This document shows positions 19,658 to 28,881 of a stretch of 64,000 nt of DNA, in pieces (within the stretch, counting starts at the first letter, position 1; each line of letters opens with the position of its first letter). The position numbers and the translations under genes are program-made. The stretch comes from Komagataeibacter swingsii. GTDB taxonomy: Bacteria > Pseudomonadota > Alphaproteobacteria > Acetobacterales > Acetobacteraceae. Location: assembly GCF_003207895.1 (NCBI RefSeq), contig NZ_NKUB01000001.1:310001-374000 (forward strand), written 5' to 3'. Below the pieces are notes generated by a model. It was given only the letters and a program-made list of their open reading frames with translations, did no database searches and was not told the origin of the DNA.

Positions 19658-21721
19658 GTGGTAAAAGTAACCGTTGACGGTATTCCGGTTGAAGTCCCCG
19701 CAGGGTCCTCCGCGCTGCAGGCGTGCGAGGCGGCGGGCAAGGAAATCCCGCGTTTCTGTTATCATGAACGCCTGTCTGTCGCGGGCAACTGCCGGATGTG
19801 CCTGGTCGAGGTATCGGGCGGGCGCAAGCCGGTAGCCTCCTGCGGTTTCCCGATTGGCGACGGGATGCAGATCTTCACCGATACCGAGGTCGTGCGCCGC
19901 GCCCGCCGCGCGGTGATGGAATTCCTGCTGATCAACCACCCGCTGGACTGCCCCATCTGTGACCAGGGCGGTGAATGCGACCTGCAGGACCAGGCGTTTG
20001 GCTATGGCGCGGACCAGTCCCGCTACCGTGAAAACAAGCGCGCGGTGACCGACAAATACCTTGGCCCGCTGGTCAAGACGGTCATGACGCGCTGCATCCA
20101 GTGCACGCGCTGCATCCGTTTTTCGACCGAAATCGCGGGCGTGCCCGAACTGGGCGGCATTTCACGCGGCGAAAACCTTGAAATCACCAATTATGTTGAA
20201 AAGGCCCTGACATCCGAACTGTCGGGCAACCTGATCGATATCTGCCCTGTGGGCGCGCTGACATCACAGCCCTATGCGTTTACCGCCCGGTCATGGGAAC
20301 TCAAGCGCACGGATTCCATCGATGTGTGCGACGCGGTAGGCACCAATATCGTCATGCATGCCCGTGGGGCGGCGGTGCTGCGCATCGTGCCGCGCATCAA
20401 TGACGAGGTGAACGAGGAATGGCTGTCGGACAAGGGACGGTTCGTGGTCGATGGCTTCCGCCGCCGCCGCCTTGACCGCCCATGGGTGCGGGTGGATGGC
20501 AAGCTGCAGCCCGCAAGCTGGCAGGACGCCTTTGCCACCATCGCGACACGGCTGAAAAGCGTGCCGGGCGAACGCATCGGCGCGATCGCGGGCGACATGT
20601 GCGACGCCGAAAGCATGATGGCGCTGAAGGACCTTATGGAAACACTGGGGTCGGGCAATATCGACTGCCGGCAGGACGGGGCGAAATACGATACGTCGCG
20701 CCGTGACTTCTACACCTTCAACAGCGGCATTACCGGCATCGAGGACGCGGACGCGCTGCTGATCGTAGGCTCCATTCCCCGGCAGGAAGCACCCGTGCTG
20801 AATGCGCGCATCCGCAAGCGCTTCCTGGCCGCCGGGCGCGGTGGCTTCCCCATCGCCATGATCGGCGCGCCCAATGCCGACCCGACCTATGCGGCCGAGG
20901 TGCTGGGCGCAGGCCCCGACACGCTGGTGGAACTGGCGGATGGCAGGCTGCCCTTTGCCGATGTGCTGAAAAACGCGAAAAGGCCCATGATCATCGTCGG
21001 CCATGGCGCGCTGACACGGCCCGACGGGCAGGCGATTGCAAAGGCATGCTGGGACCTGGCGGCGCAGGTGGGGGCGATTGCCCCTGACTGGCACGGCTTC
21101 AACGTGCTGCATACGGCGGCCAGCCGCGTTGCCGGGCTGGACCTTGGCCTTGTGCCCGCGCCAAAGGGCCACGACGTGGCGGGCATGCTGGATGGCGGGG
21201 TGGACGTGCTGTGGCTGCTGGGCGCGGATGAATTCGCGACCGACCGCATCGGGCCGAAAACATTCGTCATCTATCAGGGCCATCATGGCGACGCGGGGGC
21301 CGCGCGGGCGGATGTCATCCTGCCCGGTACGCTGTATGCCGAAAAGCCCGGTACCTACACCAATACCGAAGGGCGCGTGCAGGAAGCCTTCCGCGCCATC
21401 ATGCCGCCCGGCGACGCGCGTGAGGACTGGCGGATCCTGCGCGCCTTTTCCGAAGTGGTGGGGCGCAAGCTGCCCTATGACACGATCGAGGCCCTGCGCC
21501 AGCGCATGATGCGGGCCAGCCCGGCATTCGGGGCGGCGTGGGCGCGCTGCGGCACGTCGGACACCGCTGGCCCGCAGGCGGGCATGGTGGCCATGTCCGG
21601 TGGGCCGTTCCACCCGGTCATTGCCGATTATTACCTGACCCATGCCGTGTGCCGCGCCAGCCCCACCATGGAAACCTGTTCGGGCATTTACGTGCACCCT
21701 GCAAACCAGGCGGCGGAGTAG
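19658..21721 (+). CDS. nuoG: NADH-quinone oxidoreductase subunit G
   Basis: A 687-aa 75-kDa subunit. The N-terminal [2Fe-2S] domain ([20 protein letters not shown]) is followed by the HxxxC-type cluster region, [14 protein letters not shown], the [4Fe-4S] pair [12 protein letters not shown] and [12 protein letters not shown], then a molybdopterin-oxidoreductase-like fold without its cofactor. The start codon is GTG 19658. It feeds electrons from NuoF towards NuoI and NuoB. The gap to nuoH is 4 nt. Confidence 0.96.
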   Translation: MVKVTVDGIPVEVPAGSSALQACEAAGKEIPRFCYHERLSVAGNCRMCLVEVSGGRKPVASCGFPIGDGMQIFTDTEVVRRARRAVMEFLLINHPLDCPICDQGGECDLQDQAFGYGADQSRYRENKRAVTDKYLGPLVKTVMTRCIQCTRCIRFSTEIAGVPELGGISRGENLEITNYVEKALTSELSGNLIDICPVGALTSQPYAFTARSWELKRTDSIDVCDAVGTNIVMHARGAAVLRIVPRINDEVNEEWLSDKGRFVVDGFRRRRLDRPWVRVDGKLQPASWQDAFATIATRLKSVPGERIGAIAGDMCDAESMMALKDLMETLGSGNIDCRQDGAKYDTSRRDFYTFNSGITGIEDADALLIVGSIPRQEAPVLNARIRKRFLAAGRGGFPIAMIGAPNADPTYAAEVLGAGPDTLVELADGRLPFADVLKNAKRPMIIVGHGALTRPDGQAIAKACWDLAAQVGAIAPDWHGFNVLHTAASRVAGLDLGLVPAPKGHDVAGMLDGGVDVLWLLGADEFATDRIGPKTFVIYQGHHGDAGAARADVILPGTLYAEKPGTYTNTEGRVQEAFRAIMPPGDAREDWRILRAFSEVVGRKLPYDTIEALRQRMMRASPAFGAAWARCGTSDTAGPQAGMVAMSGGPFHPVIADYYLTHAVCRASPTMETCSGIYVHPANQAAE

Positions 21722-21725
21722 GATC

Positions 21726-22748
21726 ATGGCGGATTTCTTCTTTCACACCCTGCTGGGCCAGCTTGTGCTGATCGTGCTGGAAACGCTGGCGGTACTGGTG
21801 CCGCTGCTGCTGGGGGTTGCGTACCTGACACTGGCCGAACGCAAGGTGATGGCCGCCATGCAACTGCGCAAGGGGCCGAACGTGAACGGCCCGTTCGGCG
21901 TGCTGCAGGCCTTTGCTGACGCGATCAAGATGCTGACGAAGGAGACGGTGATCCCGTCGGGCGCGAACCGGATGCTGTTCCTGTTCGCGCCGTTCCTGAC
22001 GTTCTCGCTGGCCATGGTGGCGTGGGCGGTCATTCCCACGGGTAACGGCCTTGCCATCGCCAACATCAATGTGGGCGTGCTGTACCTGCTCGCGATTTCA
22101 TCGCTGGGGGTTTATGGCATCCTGATCGCGGGGTGGGCGTCCAATTCCAAATACGCCTTCCTTGGCGGGCTGCGATCGGCGGCGCAGATGGTGTCGTACG
22201 AAGTCTCCATCGGGCTGGTGATCGTGTCGGTCCTGCTGGCGGTGGGCAGCCTCAACCTCAATGACATCGTGCTGGCGCAGCGCCACGTGTGGTTCTGCCT
22301 GCCCATGTTCCCGATGTTCATCGTGTTTTTCATCTCGGCCCTGGCCGAGACCAACCGCGCGCCATTCGACCTGCCCGAAGGCGAGAGCGAACTGGTGGCG
22401 GGCTTCTTCGTCGAATATTCGGCGCTTGCCTTCGGCCTGTTCTTCCTGGGTGAATACGCGAACATGTTCCTCATGTCGGGCATGGTCAGCATCCTGTTCC
22501 TGGGCGGTTGGCTGCCGCCGCTGGGGATCGCGCCCTTTACGTGGATACCGGGGCCGCTGTGGCTGATCGCGAAGATCCTGTTCTGCCTGTTCGTCTTTAT
22601 CTGGGTGCGCGCGACATTCCCCCGCTACCGCTACGACCAGCTCATGCGGCTGGGCTGGAAGGTATTCCTGCCGTTTTCGCTGGCATGGATGGTGCTGAGC
22701 GCGGGGTTCCTGATGGTAACGGGCCTTCTGCCCGGAGGAGCAGGCTGA
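21726..22748 (+). CDS. nuoH: NADH-quinone oxidoreductase subunit H
   Basis: A 340-aa membrane subunit with about eight hydrophobic segments that forms the roof of the quinone chamber. Signatures are [20 protein letters not shown] and [23 protein letters not shown] 21726 follows the nuoG stop; the extra open frame upstream overlaps nuoG. The TGA stop overlaps the nuoI ATG by one base. Confidence 0.96.
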   Translation: MADFFFHTLLGQLVLIVLETLAVLVPLLLGVAYLTLAERKVMAAMQLRKGPNVNGPFGVLQAFADAIKMLTKETVIPSGANRMLFLFAPFLTFSLAMVAWAVIPTGNGLAIANINVGVLYLLAISSLGVYGILIAGWASNSKYAFLGGLRSAAQMVSYEVSIGLVIVSVLLAVGSLNLNDIVLAQRHVWFCLPMFPMFIVFFISALAETNRAPFDLPEGESELVAGFFVEYSALAFGLFFLGEYANMFLMSGMVSILFLGGWLPPLGIAPFTWIPGPLWLIAKILFCLFVFIWVRATFPRYRYDQLMRLGWKVFLPFSLAWMVLSAGFLMVTGLLPGGAG

Positions 22749-23236
22749 TGGGTACATTAAGCAAGGCCGCCCGGTCCATGCTTCTGGCCGAACTGGTGTC
22801 GGGCATGAGCGTGACGCTGAAGGCATTCTTCAAGCCGAAGGCCACGATCAACTACCCTTATGAAAAGGGCGTGCTGTCACCGCGCTTCCGTGGCGAACAC
22901 GCGCTGCGCCGCTACCCCAATGGGGAGGAACGCTGCATCGCGTGCAAGCTGTGCGAGGCGACATGCCCGGCGGAAGCCATCACCATCGAGGCCGAACCGC
23001 GCGATGACGGCTCGCGCCGCACCACGCGCTACGACATTGACATGACCAAGTGCATCTATTGCGGCCTGTGCGAGGAAGCCTGCCCGGTCGATGCGATTGT
23101 CGAAGGCCCGAATTATGAGTTCGCGACCGAAACCCGCGAAGAACTGATGTACGACAAGGACAAGCTGCTGGCCAATGGCGACCGCTGGGAAAGCGTTCTC
23201 GCCCGCAGGCTCGAACTTGATGCCCCGTACCGCTGA
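22748..23236 (+). CDS. nuoI: NADH-quinone oxidoreductase subunit I
   Basis: A 162-aa ferredoxin-like subunit with two [4Fe-4S] sites, [16 protein letters not shown] and [16 protein letters not shown] (clusters N6a and N6b). ATG 22748 overlaps the last base of nuoH. The 78 nt before nuoJ contain GGAGGA-like sequence but no gene. Confidence 0.97.
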   Translation: MGTLSKAARSMLLAELVSGMSVTLKAFFKPKATINYPYEKGVLSPRFRGEHALRRYPNGEERCIACKLCEATCPAEAITIEAEPRDDGSRRTTRYDIDMTKCIYCGLCEEACPVDAIVEGPNYEFATETREELMYDKDKLLANGDRWESVLARRLELDAPYR

Positions 23237-23314
23237 CACCGCATGGCGGGTGCGGCCAAGCGCGCCCCCGCCATGCCAGCAGGAGGAAACATCCATGCTG
23301 CAGGAAGCTCACCC

Positions 23315-24088
23315 ATGATGACCCAGCTTGTCTTTTACGTCTTTGCGGCGGTTCTGGTCCTGTCCGCCACCATGGTGGTGTGCGCGCGCAACCCCGTGCA
23401 TTCGGTGCTGTTCCTTATCCTTGCGTTCTTCAACGCGGCGGGGCTGTTCCTGATCGCGGGGGCCGAATTCCTCGCGATGACGCTGGTGATCGTCTATGTC
23501 GGCGCGGTAGCCGTCCTGTTCCTGTTCGTGGTCATGATGCTGGATGTCAATTTCACGCGCATGCGTGAAGGCGTGCAGCGTTACGCGCCCATTGGCGGCG
23601 TGGTTGGCGGCGTGCTGCTGGTTGAACTGATCATGGCGTTCACCCACTGGCGTGTCGCCTCCAACATTGACCAGATCGGGCATATCGTCCCGTCGTCGCC
23701 CGCGCGCACCAATACGGCCGCACTCGGCGACGTGCTTTATACCCATTACATCTTCCTGTTCCAGTCCTGCGCGCTGGTGCTGCTGGTGGCCATGATCGGC
23801 GCGATCGTGCTGACGCTGCGTGACCGGCCCACCGGGCGGCGCCAGAACATCGACCGCCAGCACGACCGCACGGCCGCCGACAGCCTGGAAATGCTCCAGG
23901 TCCCGCTGGGCGTGGGTGTCGCGGCGCAGGGCGGCTTCCTGCGCCCGCATGAATCATACGACGTGGCGGCGGTGCCGGGCACCTATGGCACGCAGGCATG
24001 GCGCGAACGGGAAATGGAAGAAGAGACACAGACCGCGCTGGTGGTCATTACCCCCGCGACAGGCACGAAAGGACAGGACAATGCATAG
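23315..24088 (+). CDS. nuoJ: NADH-quinone oxidoreductase subunit J, with C-terminal extension
   Basis: A membrane subunit with five hydrophobic segments and the motif [20 protein letters not shown], the pi-bulge helix of NuoJ. ATG 23315 has AGGAAG 7 nt upstream; the open frame from 23243 adds an unlikely 24 residues. At 257 aa it is longer than the usual ~200 aa: roughly 50-60 residues of charged, non-membrane sequence follow the last helix and end in the nuoK overlap. nuoK starts 8 nt before the stop. Confidence 0.94.
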   Translation: MMTQLVFYVFAAVLVLSATMVVCARNPVHSVLFLILAFFNAAGLFLIAGAEFLAMTLVIVYVGAVAVLFLFVVMMLDVNFTRMREGVQRYAPIGGVVGGVLLVELIMAFTHWRVASNIDQIGHIVPSSPARTNTAALGDVLYTHYIFLFQSCALVLLVAMIGAIVLTLRDRPTGRRQNIDRQHDRTAADSLEMLQVPLGVGVAAQGGFLRPHESYDVAAVPGTYGTQAWREREMEEETQTALVVITPATGTKGQDNA

Positions 24089-24404
24089 CGCGATTGAGGG
24101 GATCGGCCTTGGGCCATACCTGAGCATTGGCGCGATCCTTCTGGTTCTGGGCGTGTTCGGCATTTTCGTGAACCGCAAGAACGTCATCATCATCCTGATG
24201 TCGATCGAACTGATCCTGCTTTCGGCCAATATCAATTTCGTGGCGTTCTCGGCTGCCACCGGCGACCTGTCGGGGCAGGTGATGACCCTGTTCGTGCTGA
24301 CCATCGCGGCGGCGGAATCCGCCATCGGGCTGGCCATCGTCACGGTCTATTTCCGTAATCGCGGCTCGATCGAAGTCGATGATATCACGATGATGAAGGG
24401 GTAG
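24081..24404 (+). CDS. nuoK: NADH-quinone oxidoreductase subunit K
   Basis: A 107-aa three-helix membrane subunit (MrpC-like) with the key glutamate in [18 protein letters not shown] and the conserved [16 protein letters not shown] with its second membrane glutamate. It starts at ATG 24081 within the end of nuoJ. Confidence 0.96.
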   Translation: MHSAIEGIGLGPYLSIGAILLVLGVFGIFVNRKNVIIILMSIELILLSANINFVAFSAATGDLSGQVMTLFVLTIAAAESAIGLAIVTVYFRNRGSIEVDDITMMKG

Positions 24405-24409
24405 GGGAA

Positions 24410-26347
24410 ATGCAGACGGCATTCTTCCTTTTTGAAGTGGCGGTGTTCGCACCCCTTGTCGGCTTCCTGGTGGCGGGCTGTTTCGGGCACCTGATGGGCG
24501 ACGGGGCGGCGCGGTTCACCACCATCGGCCTCATGACCTGTTCGGCGCTGGCGGCCATTGGCGTGCTGGGGTTCGAGATGGGTGATGTCGGCACGTTTGT
24601 CGTGCCGGTGGTCGACTGGGTTCACGCGGCGGGCTTCCGGGCCGACTGGCAGTTGCGCATGGACATGCTTTCGGTCAGCGTGGTGGCCATGGTCACGGTG
24701 GTGTCCCTGCTGGTGCATGTGTACAGCGTAGGCTACATGGCGCATGAGGCGCGGCCGGTTTACCGTTTCTTCTCCTACCTGTCGCTGTTCACGTTCGCCA
24801 TGCTCATGCTGGTGACGTCGGACAACCTGCTGCAGCTCTTTTTTGGCTGGGAAGGGGTGGGCCTGGCCAGTTACCTGCTGATTGGCTACTGGTATGACCG
24901 GCCATCGGCCTGTGCTGCGGCCATCAAGGCGTTCGTGGTCAACCGCGTGGCCGACCTGTTCTTCCTTGTCGGGATCTCGCTGATCTTCATCCGGCTGGGC
25001 AGCGTGTCGTATGAGGAAATCTTCGCCGCCATCCCCTACCATGTGAACGACACGTTCGCGCTGTTCGGCACGCATCCGCTGTATGAAGTCATCGCCACGC
25101 TGCTGTTCATCGGCGCCATGGGCAAGTCGGCGCAGTTGTTCCTGCACACATGGCTGCCCGATGCGATGGAGGGGCCGACCCCGGTTTCCGCCCTGATCCA
25201 TGCAGCGACCATGGTGACGGCGGGCATCTTCCTGATGGTGCGCATGTCGCCGCTGGTGGAACTGGCGCCGGTCACCCGCGACCTGATCGTGCTGGTTGGC
25301 GGCACGACCAGCTTCTTTGCCGCGACCGTCGGGCTGGTCCAGCCCGACATCAAGCGCACCATTGCCTATTCCACCTGTTCGCAGCTTGGCTACATGTTCG
25401 TGGCCGTTGGCGTGGGGGCGTACCAGGCGTCCATGTTCCACCTGACCACGCATGCGTTCTTCAAGGCGCTGTTGTTCCTTGGCGCGGGCTGCGTGATCCA
25501 TGCCGTGCATGATGAACAGGACATGTTCCGCATGGGCGGGCTGTGGCGGAAGATCCCCTTCACCTACGCCGCCATGTGGATCGGCAGCCTCGCGCTGGCC
25601 GGTATCTTCCCCTTTGCCGGGTACTGGTCAAAGGATGCGATCCTTGAGGCCGCATGGATGTCGGACAGCGCCATGGGCCATTACGGCTGGGTCATGGGGT
25701 GTGTCACCGCGTTCCTGACCGCGCTGTACAGCTGGCGGCTGATCTTCCTGGTGTTCCATGGCAAGCCGCGCGATGCGCACCTGCATGACGGCGCGCATGA
25801 AAGCCCGGCCTCCATGCTGCTGCCGGTGGGCCTGCTGTCGGTGGGCGCGGTGGTGGCGGGTGTTGCGCTGGAACCGTTCTATATCGGCAGCCACCAGGCG
25901 GCGTTCTGGAACGGGGCGATTGCCGCCATTCCCGGCCATGACGTGATCGAACGCCTGGAACACACGCCCGGCTTCATAGCACTCGTGCCGACATTCGCCG
26001 CCATATTCGGCATTGCCGTGGCCTATGTCTGCTATATCGCAAGCCCCGGCATCCCGGCGGCGCTCGCGCGCAGCCTGCGTCCGCTTTACCTGTTCCTGCT
26101 GAACAAGTGGTATTTCGACGAACTGTATGACGTGGCCATCATCCGCCCCTACCGCGCGATTGCGCGCCTGTTGTGGAAAGGCGTGGATGAGGACGTAGTC
26201 GAGGGCATACCCGAAGGGCTGGCCCGCCTGACCGCGGGCAGCGCGGGGCAGGCCGTGCGCATCCAGACCGGGTCCATGGCGGTCTACGCCTTTTCCATGC
26301 TGATCGGGCTGGTGGTGCTGCTGACCACCATGCTGTTCTTCCGCTAA
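24410..26347 (+). CDS. nuoL: NADH-quinone oxidoreductase subunit L
   Basis: A 645-aa antiporter-like proton-pumping subunit. NuoL-specific sequence is clear: FFGWEGVGLASYLLIGYWYDR, FLHTWLPDAMEGPTPVSAL, and a C-terminal lateral-helix region ending in a transmembrane segment (LIGLVVLLTTMLFF). It is complete, so it is not a fusion with NuoM. The next gene is nuoN, only 26 nt away. Confidence 0.96.
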   Translation: MQTAFFLFEVAVFAPLVGFLVAGCFGHLMGDGAARFTTIGLMTCSALAAIGVLGFEMGDVGTFVVPVVDWVHAAGFRADWQLRMDMLSVSVVAMVTVVSLLVHVYSVGYMAHEARPVYRFFSYLSLFTFAMLMLVTSDNLLQLFFGWEGVGLASYLLIGYWYDRPSACAAAIKAFVVNRVADLFFLVGISLIFIRLGSVSYEEIFAAIPYHVNDTFALFGTHPLYEVIATLLFIGAMGKSAQLFLHTWLPDAMEGPTPVSALIHAATMVTAGIFLMVRMSPLVELAPVTRDLIVLVGGTTSFFAATVGLVQPDIKRTIAYSTCSQLGYMFVAVGVGAYQASMFHLTTHAFFKALLFLGAGCVIHAVHDEQDMFRMGGLWRKIPFTYAAMWIGSLALAGIFPFAGYWSKDAILEAAWMSDSAMGHYGWVMGCVTAFLTALYSWRLIFLVFHGKPRDAHLHDGAHESPASMLLPVGLLSVGAVVAGVALEPFYIGSHQAAFWNGAIAAIPGHDVIERLEHTPGFIALVPTFAAIFGIAVAYVCYIASPGIPAALARSLRPLYLFLLNKWYFDELYDVAIIRPYRAIARLLWKGVDEDVVEGIPEGLARLTAGSAGQAVRIQTGSMAVYAFSMLIGLVVLLTTMLFFR

Positions 26348-26373
26348 CCCCAGGCATGTCAGGGCCAATACCA

Positions 26374-27798
26374 ATGAACTGGACACTTGCACTGCCAGAA
26401 ATCGTGCTGGCCCTGTCGGGGCTGGTCATCCTGCTGGCCGGGGTGATGCAACGGCGCGGGCAGGCCTTTTTCTCCTGTGCGATGATGACGCTGCTGGCCC
26501 TGGTGGTCACGGGCGTCCTTGTCGTGCTGTCGCCCGATGGTACCGGGTACAACCATATCTTCATCAATGACGGCTTCGCCCGCTTCATGAAGGTGCTGAG
26601 CCTGACGGGCGCGGCGCTGTCGGTGGTGCTGAGCGTGGGGTACGCGCGGGAAATGGAAATCGACAAGTTCGAATTCCCTGTCCTGATCGTGTTTTCCACG
26701 CTGGGCACGATGATCATGGCGTCCTCGGGCAACCTCATGACGCTGTTTGTCGGGCTGGAACTGTCCTCGCTGTCCATCTACATCCTGTGCGCCTTCGCCC
26801 GTGACCGGGTGACGGCAGCGGAAGCGGGGCTGAAGTATTTCGTGCTGGGGTCGCTGGCGTCGGGGCTGCTGCTGTATGGCATCTCGCTGGCGTACGGCTT
26901 TGCCGGGACGATGGAATATGCGGGCCTGCAGCAGGCGGTGCGCGGTAGCGCCGTGCTGCCCGCCGGGCTTATGGTGGGCGTCGTGTTCGTACTGGTGGGG
27001 CTGTGCTTTAAACTGTCAATGGTGCCGTTCCATATGTGGACGCCCGATGTGTACCAGGGCGCGCCCACCTCGGTCACCGCCTATATGGCCGGTGCGCCCA
27101 AGATCGCGGCCTTCGCCGTGCTGCTGCGCGTCATGGCCGGCCCCTTTGGCAGCATGACGCCGCAATGGCAACTGCTGATCGAGGTCGTGTCCGCCGCGTC
27201 CATGGTGTTCGGCTCGCTTGCGGCGATTCCACAGGGAAACATCAAGCGGCTCATGGCGTATTCCTCCATCGGGCACATGGGCTACGCCATGATCGGCCTG
27301 GCCGCCGGCACGGCGGAGGGCACGCGCGGCACGCTGGTCTATCTGGTGACCTACCTGTTCATGAATGTCGGCGCGTTCGCGGGCATTGTCGCCATGCGCC
27401 GCAAGGGGCATGCGGTCAGCCGGATCAGCGACCTGTCCGGTCTGGGCCGCACTGATCCGGGCATGGCGCTGGCCATGGCGGTGTTCATGTTCTCCATGGC
27501 GGGCGCGCCGCCGCTGGCCGGGTTCTTTGGCAAGCTCATGGTGTTCTATGCCGCGATCAATGCGCATCTTTACGGACTGGCGGCAATCGGTATCATCAGC
27601 AGCGTGATCGGGGCGTACTACTATATCCGCATCGTCAAGATCATGTTTTTCGATGCCGCGGCCCCGGCGCTGGACCGCTCGCCTGTTTCCGTCTCGTTCG
27701 TTTCGGTGGGGATGGGGCTGGTGACCACGTTCTTCGTGGTGGGGCTTGGCCCTGTCGCAACGGCGGCACAGGCGGCGGCGAGCGCATTGTTCAGGTAA
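26374..27798 (+). CDS. nuoN: NADH-quinone oxidoreductase subunit N
   Basis: A 474-aa antiporter-like subunit. NuoN features include the start NWTLALPEIVLALSG, GLELSSLSIYIL, KLSMVPFHMWTPDVYQGAP and MAYSSIGHMGYAMIG. ATG 26374 has AGGG 8 nt upstream; ATG 26356 is in frame but badly spaced from any ribosome-binding site. In the canonical operon nuoM would lie between nuoL and nuoN; here no such gene is present. birA follows after 3 nt. Confidence 0.95.
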   Translation: MNWTLALPEIVLALSGLVILLAGVMQRRGQAFFSCAMMTLLALVVTGVLVVLSPDGTGYNHIFINDGFARFMKVLSLTGAALSVVLSVGYAREMEIDKFEFPVLIVFSTLGTMIMASSGNLMTLFVGLELSSLSIYILCAFARDRVTAAEAGLKYFVLGSLASGLLLYGISLAYGFAGTMEYAGLQQAVRGSAVLPAGLMVGVVFVLVGLCFKLSMVPFHMWTPDVYQGAPTSVTAYMAGAPKIAAFAVLLRVMAGPFGSMTPQWQLLIEVVSAASMVFGSLAAIPQGNIKRLMAYSSIGHMGYAMIGLAAGTAEGTRGTLVYLVTYLFMNVGAFAGIVAMRRKGHAVSRISDLSGLGRTDPGMALAMAVFMFSMAGAPPLAGFFGKLMVFYAAINAHLYGLAAIGIISSVIGAYYYIRIVKIMFFDAAAPALDRSPVSVSFVSVGMGLVTTFFVVGLGPVATAAQAAASALFR

Positions 27799-27801
27799 CG
27801 C

Positions 27802-28596
27802 ATGTCCCAGCCCGTCCTCCGCCCGTCCGTTGTCCCGATCCCCCGTGGTGGCGGGGCTACATGGCGGCTGGAGGTGCATGACAGGCTGGGATCGACATCC
27901 GACCTGTGCAAGGCGCGGCTTGAGGCGGGCGCGGGGGCGGATGGTATCGCCATCCTGGCGCTGGAACAGACGGCGGGGCGCGGCAGCCGGGGGCGCGCAT
28001 GGAGCGATCCCGGTGGCAACCTTGCCCTGTCCGTCATGCTGGTGGGGCAGGGGGCGGCGGTGCCGGTGGGGCTGTGGCCCTTCATCGCCGGGCTTGCGCT
28101 GCATGACGCCGTGGCGGGTTACGTGCCCGCCGGTCACGTGCTGGAACTGAAATGGCCCAATGACCTGCTGCTTGATGGGGGCAAGATGGCCGGTATTCTG
28201 ATCGAGACCGGCATCGGGGCCGGGGTGTCGTGGCAGGTGATCGGCATCGGCGCCAACCTGCGTGGCAAGCCCGATATCGCGGGCCGCACGCTGGCCTGCC
28301 TGGCGGATTGCGGGGTCGATGCGCCCGCAGCGCCCGCGGTCGCGCGTAAGCTCCTGCACCATCTGGGCCTGTGGCTGTCATGTTACGAAACCCATGGATT
28401 TGCCGCCATCCGCACCGCATGGCTGGACCGGGGACACGCAATCGGCACCCCCATACGGGTCAGGGCAGGAAACCAGCAGTTTACCGGCACGTTTGCGGGG
28501 CTGGGGGATGACGGTATCCTGTTGCTGCGCACGCCAGGCGGGGTGCGGCGCGTGGTGACGGGGGAGGTGCTGCTGGCCCCCGCGACCCCAGAATAA
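27802..28596 (+). CDS. birA: Biotin--[acetyl-CoA-carboxylase] ligase
   Basis: A 264-aa biotin protein ligase that activates biotin as biotinyl-AMP and attaches it to carboxylase carrier proteins. The catalytic loop TAGRGSRGRAW lies at residues 57-67 and the lysine motif LKWPNDLLLDGGKMAGIL follows. There is no N-terminal helix-turn-helix, so it is the monofunctional type without repressor activity. It is the last gene of the nuo operon block, as in many alphaproteobacteria. Confidence 0.93.
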   Translation: MSQPVLRPSVVPIPRGGGATWRLEVHDRLGSTSDLCKARLEAGAGADGIAILALEQTAGRGSRGRAWSDPGGNLALSVMLVGQGAAVPVGLWPFIAGLALHDAVAGYVPAGHVLELKWPNDLLLDGGKMAGILIETGIGAGVSWQVIGIGANLRGKPDIAGRTLACLADCGVDAPAAPAVARKLLHHLGLWLSCYETHGFAAIRTAWLDRGHAIGTPIRVRAGNQQFTGTFAGLGDDGILLLRTPGGVRRVVTGEVLLAPATPE

Positions 28597-28881
28597 TCGG
28601 CCCCGGCCAAGGAAAGAGATTTAAGTTGGCGGGATTACATGATAATCCCATGCAGGATTTTATGGTGAAAGGTGTCGAGCGCCGTTCCCCCATGCCGGGG
28701 GAGGACGGGCTGCTCCACCCGATGCCAGCAGGGCAGGCGGACCGGCGACAGGCTGGCGCCGGACAGGATCTTGGCCCCGACCGGGCTGACAACAGGGCAC
28801 GTACAACGGCACGGAACGGGCGTTCCGGGGCCATTTTTCCAACGCATCTGAAACCATGGCAACTGACCACAGGATTTATTG
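28597..28881 (+). other. Intergenic region birA-RNase J, no convincing gene
   Basis: This 285-nt stretch has an open frame of 87 codons from TTG 28626, but its translation is basic, low in hydrophobics and unlike any family I know, so I do not call it. It contains a perfect 7-bp inverted repeat GGGATTA/TAATCCC (28631-28649, 5-nt loop). In several alphaproteobacteria the coaX pantothenate kinase gene sits in this position; nothing here resembles it. Confidence 0.5.
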
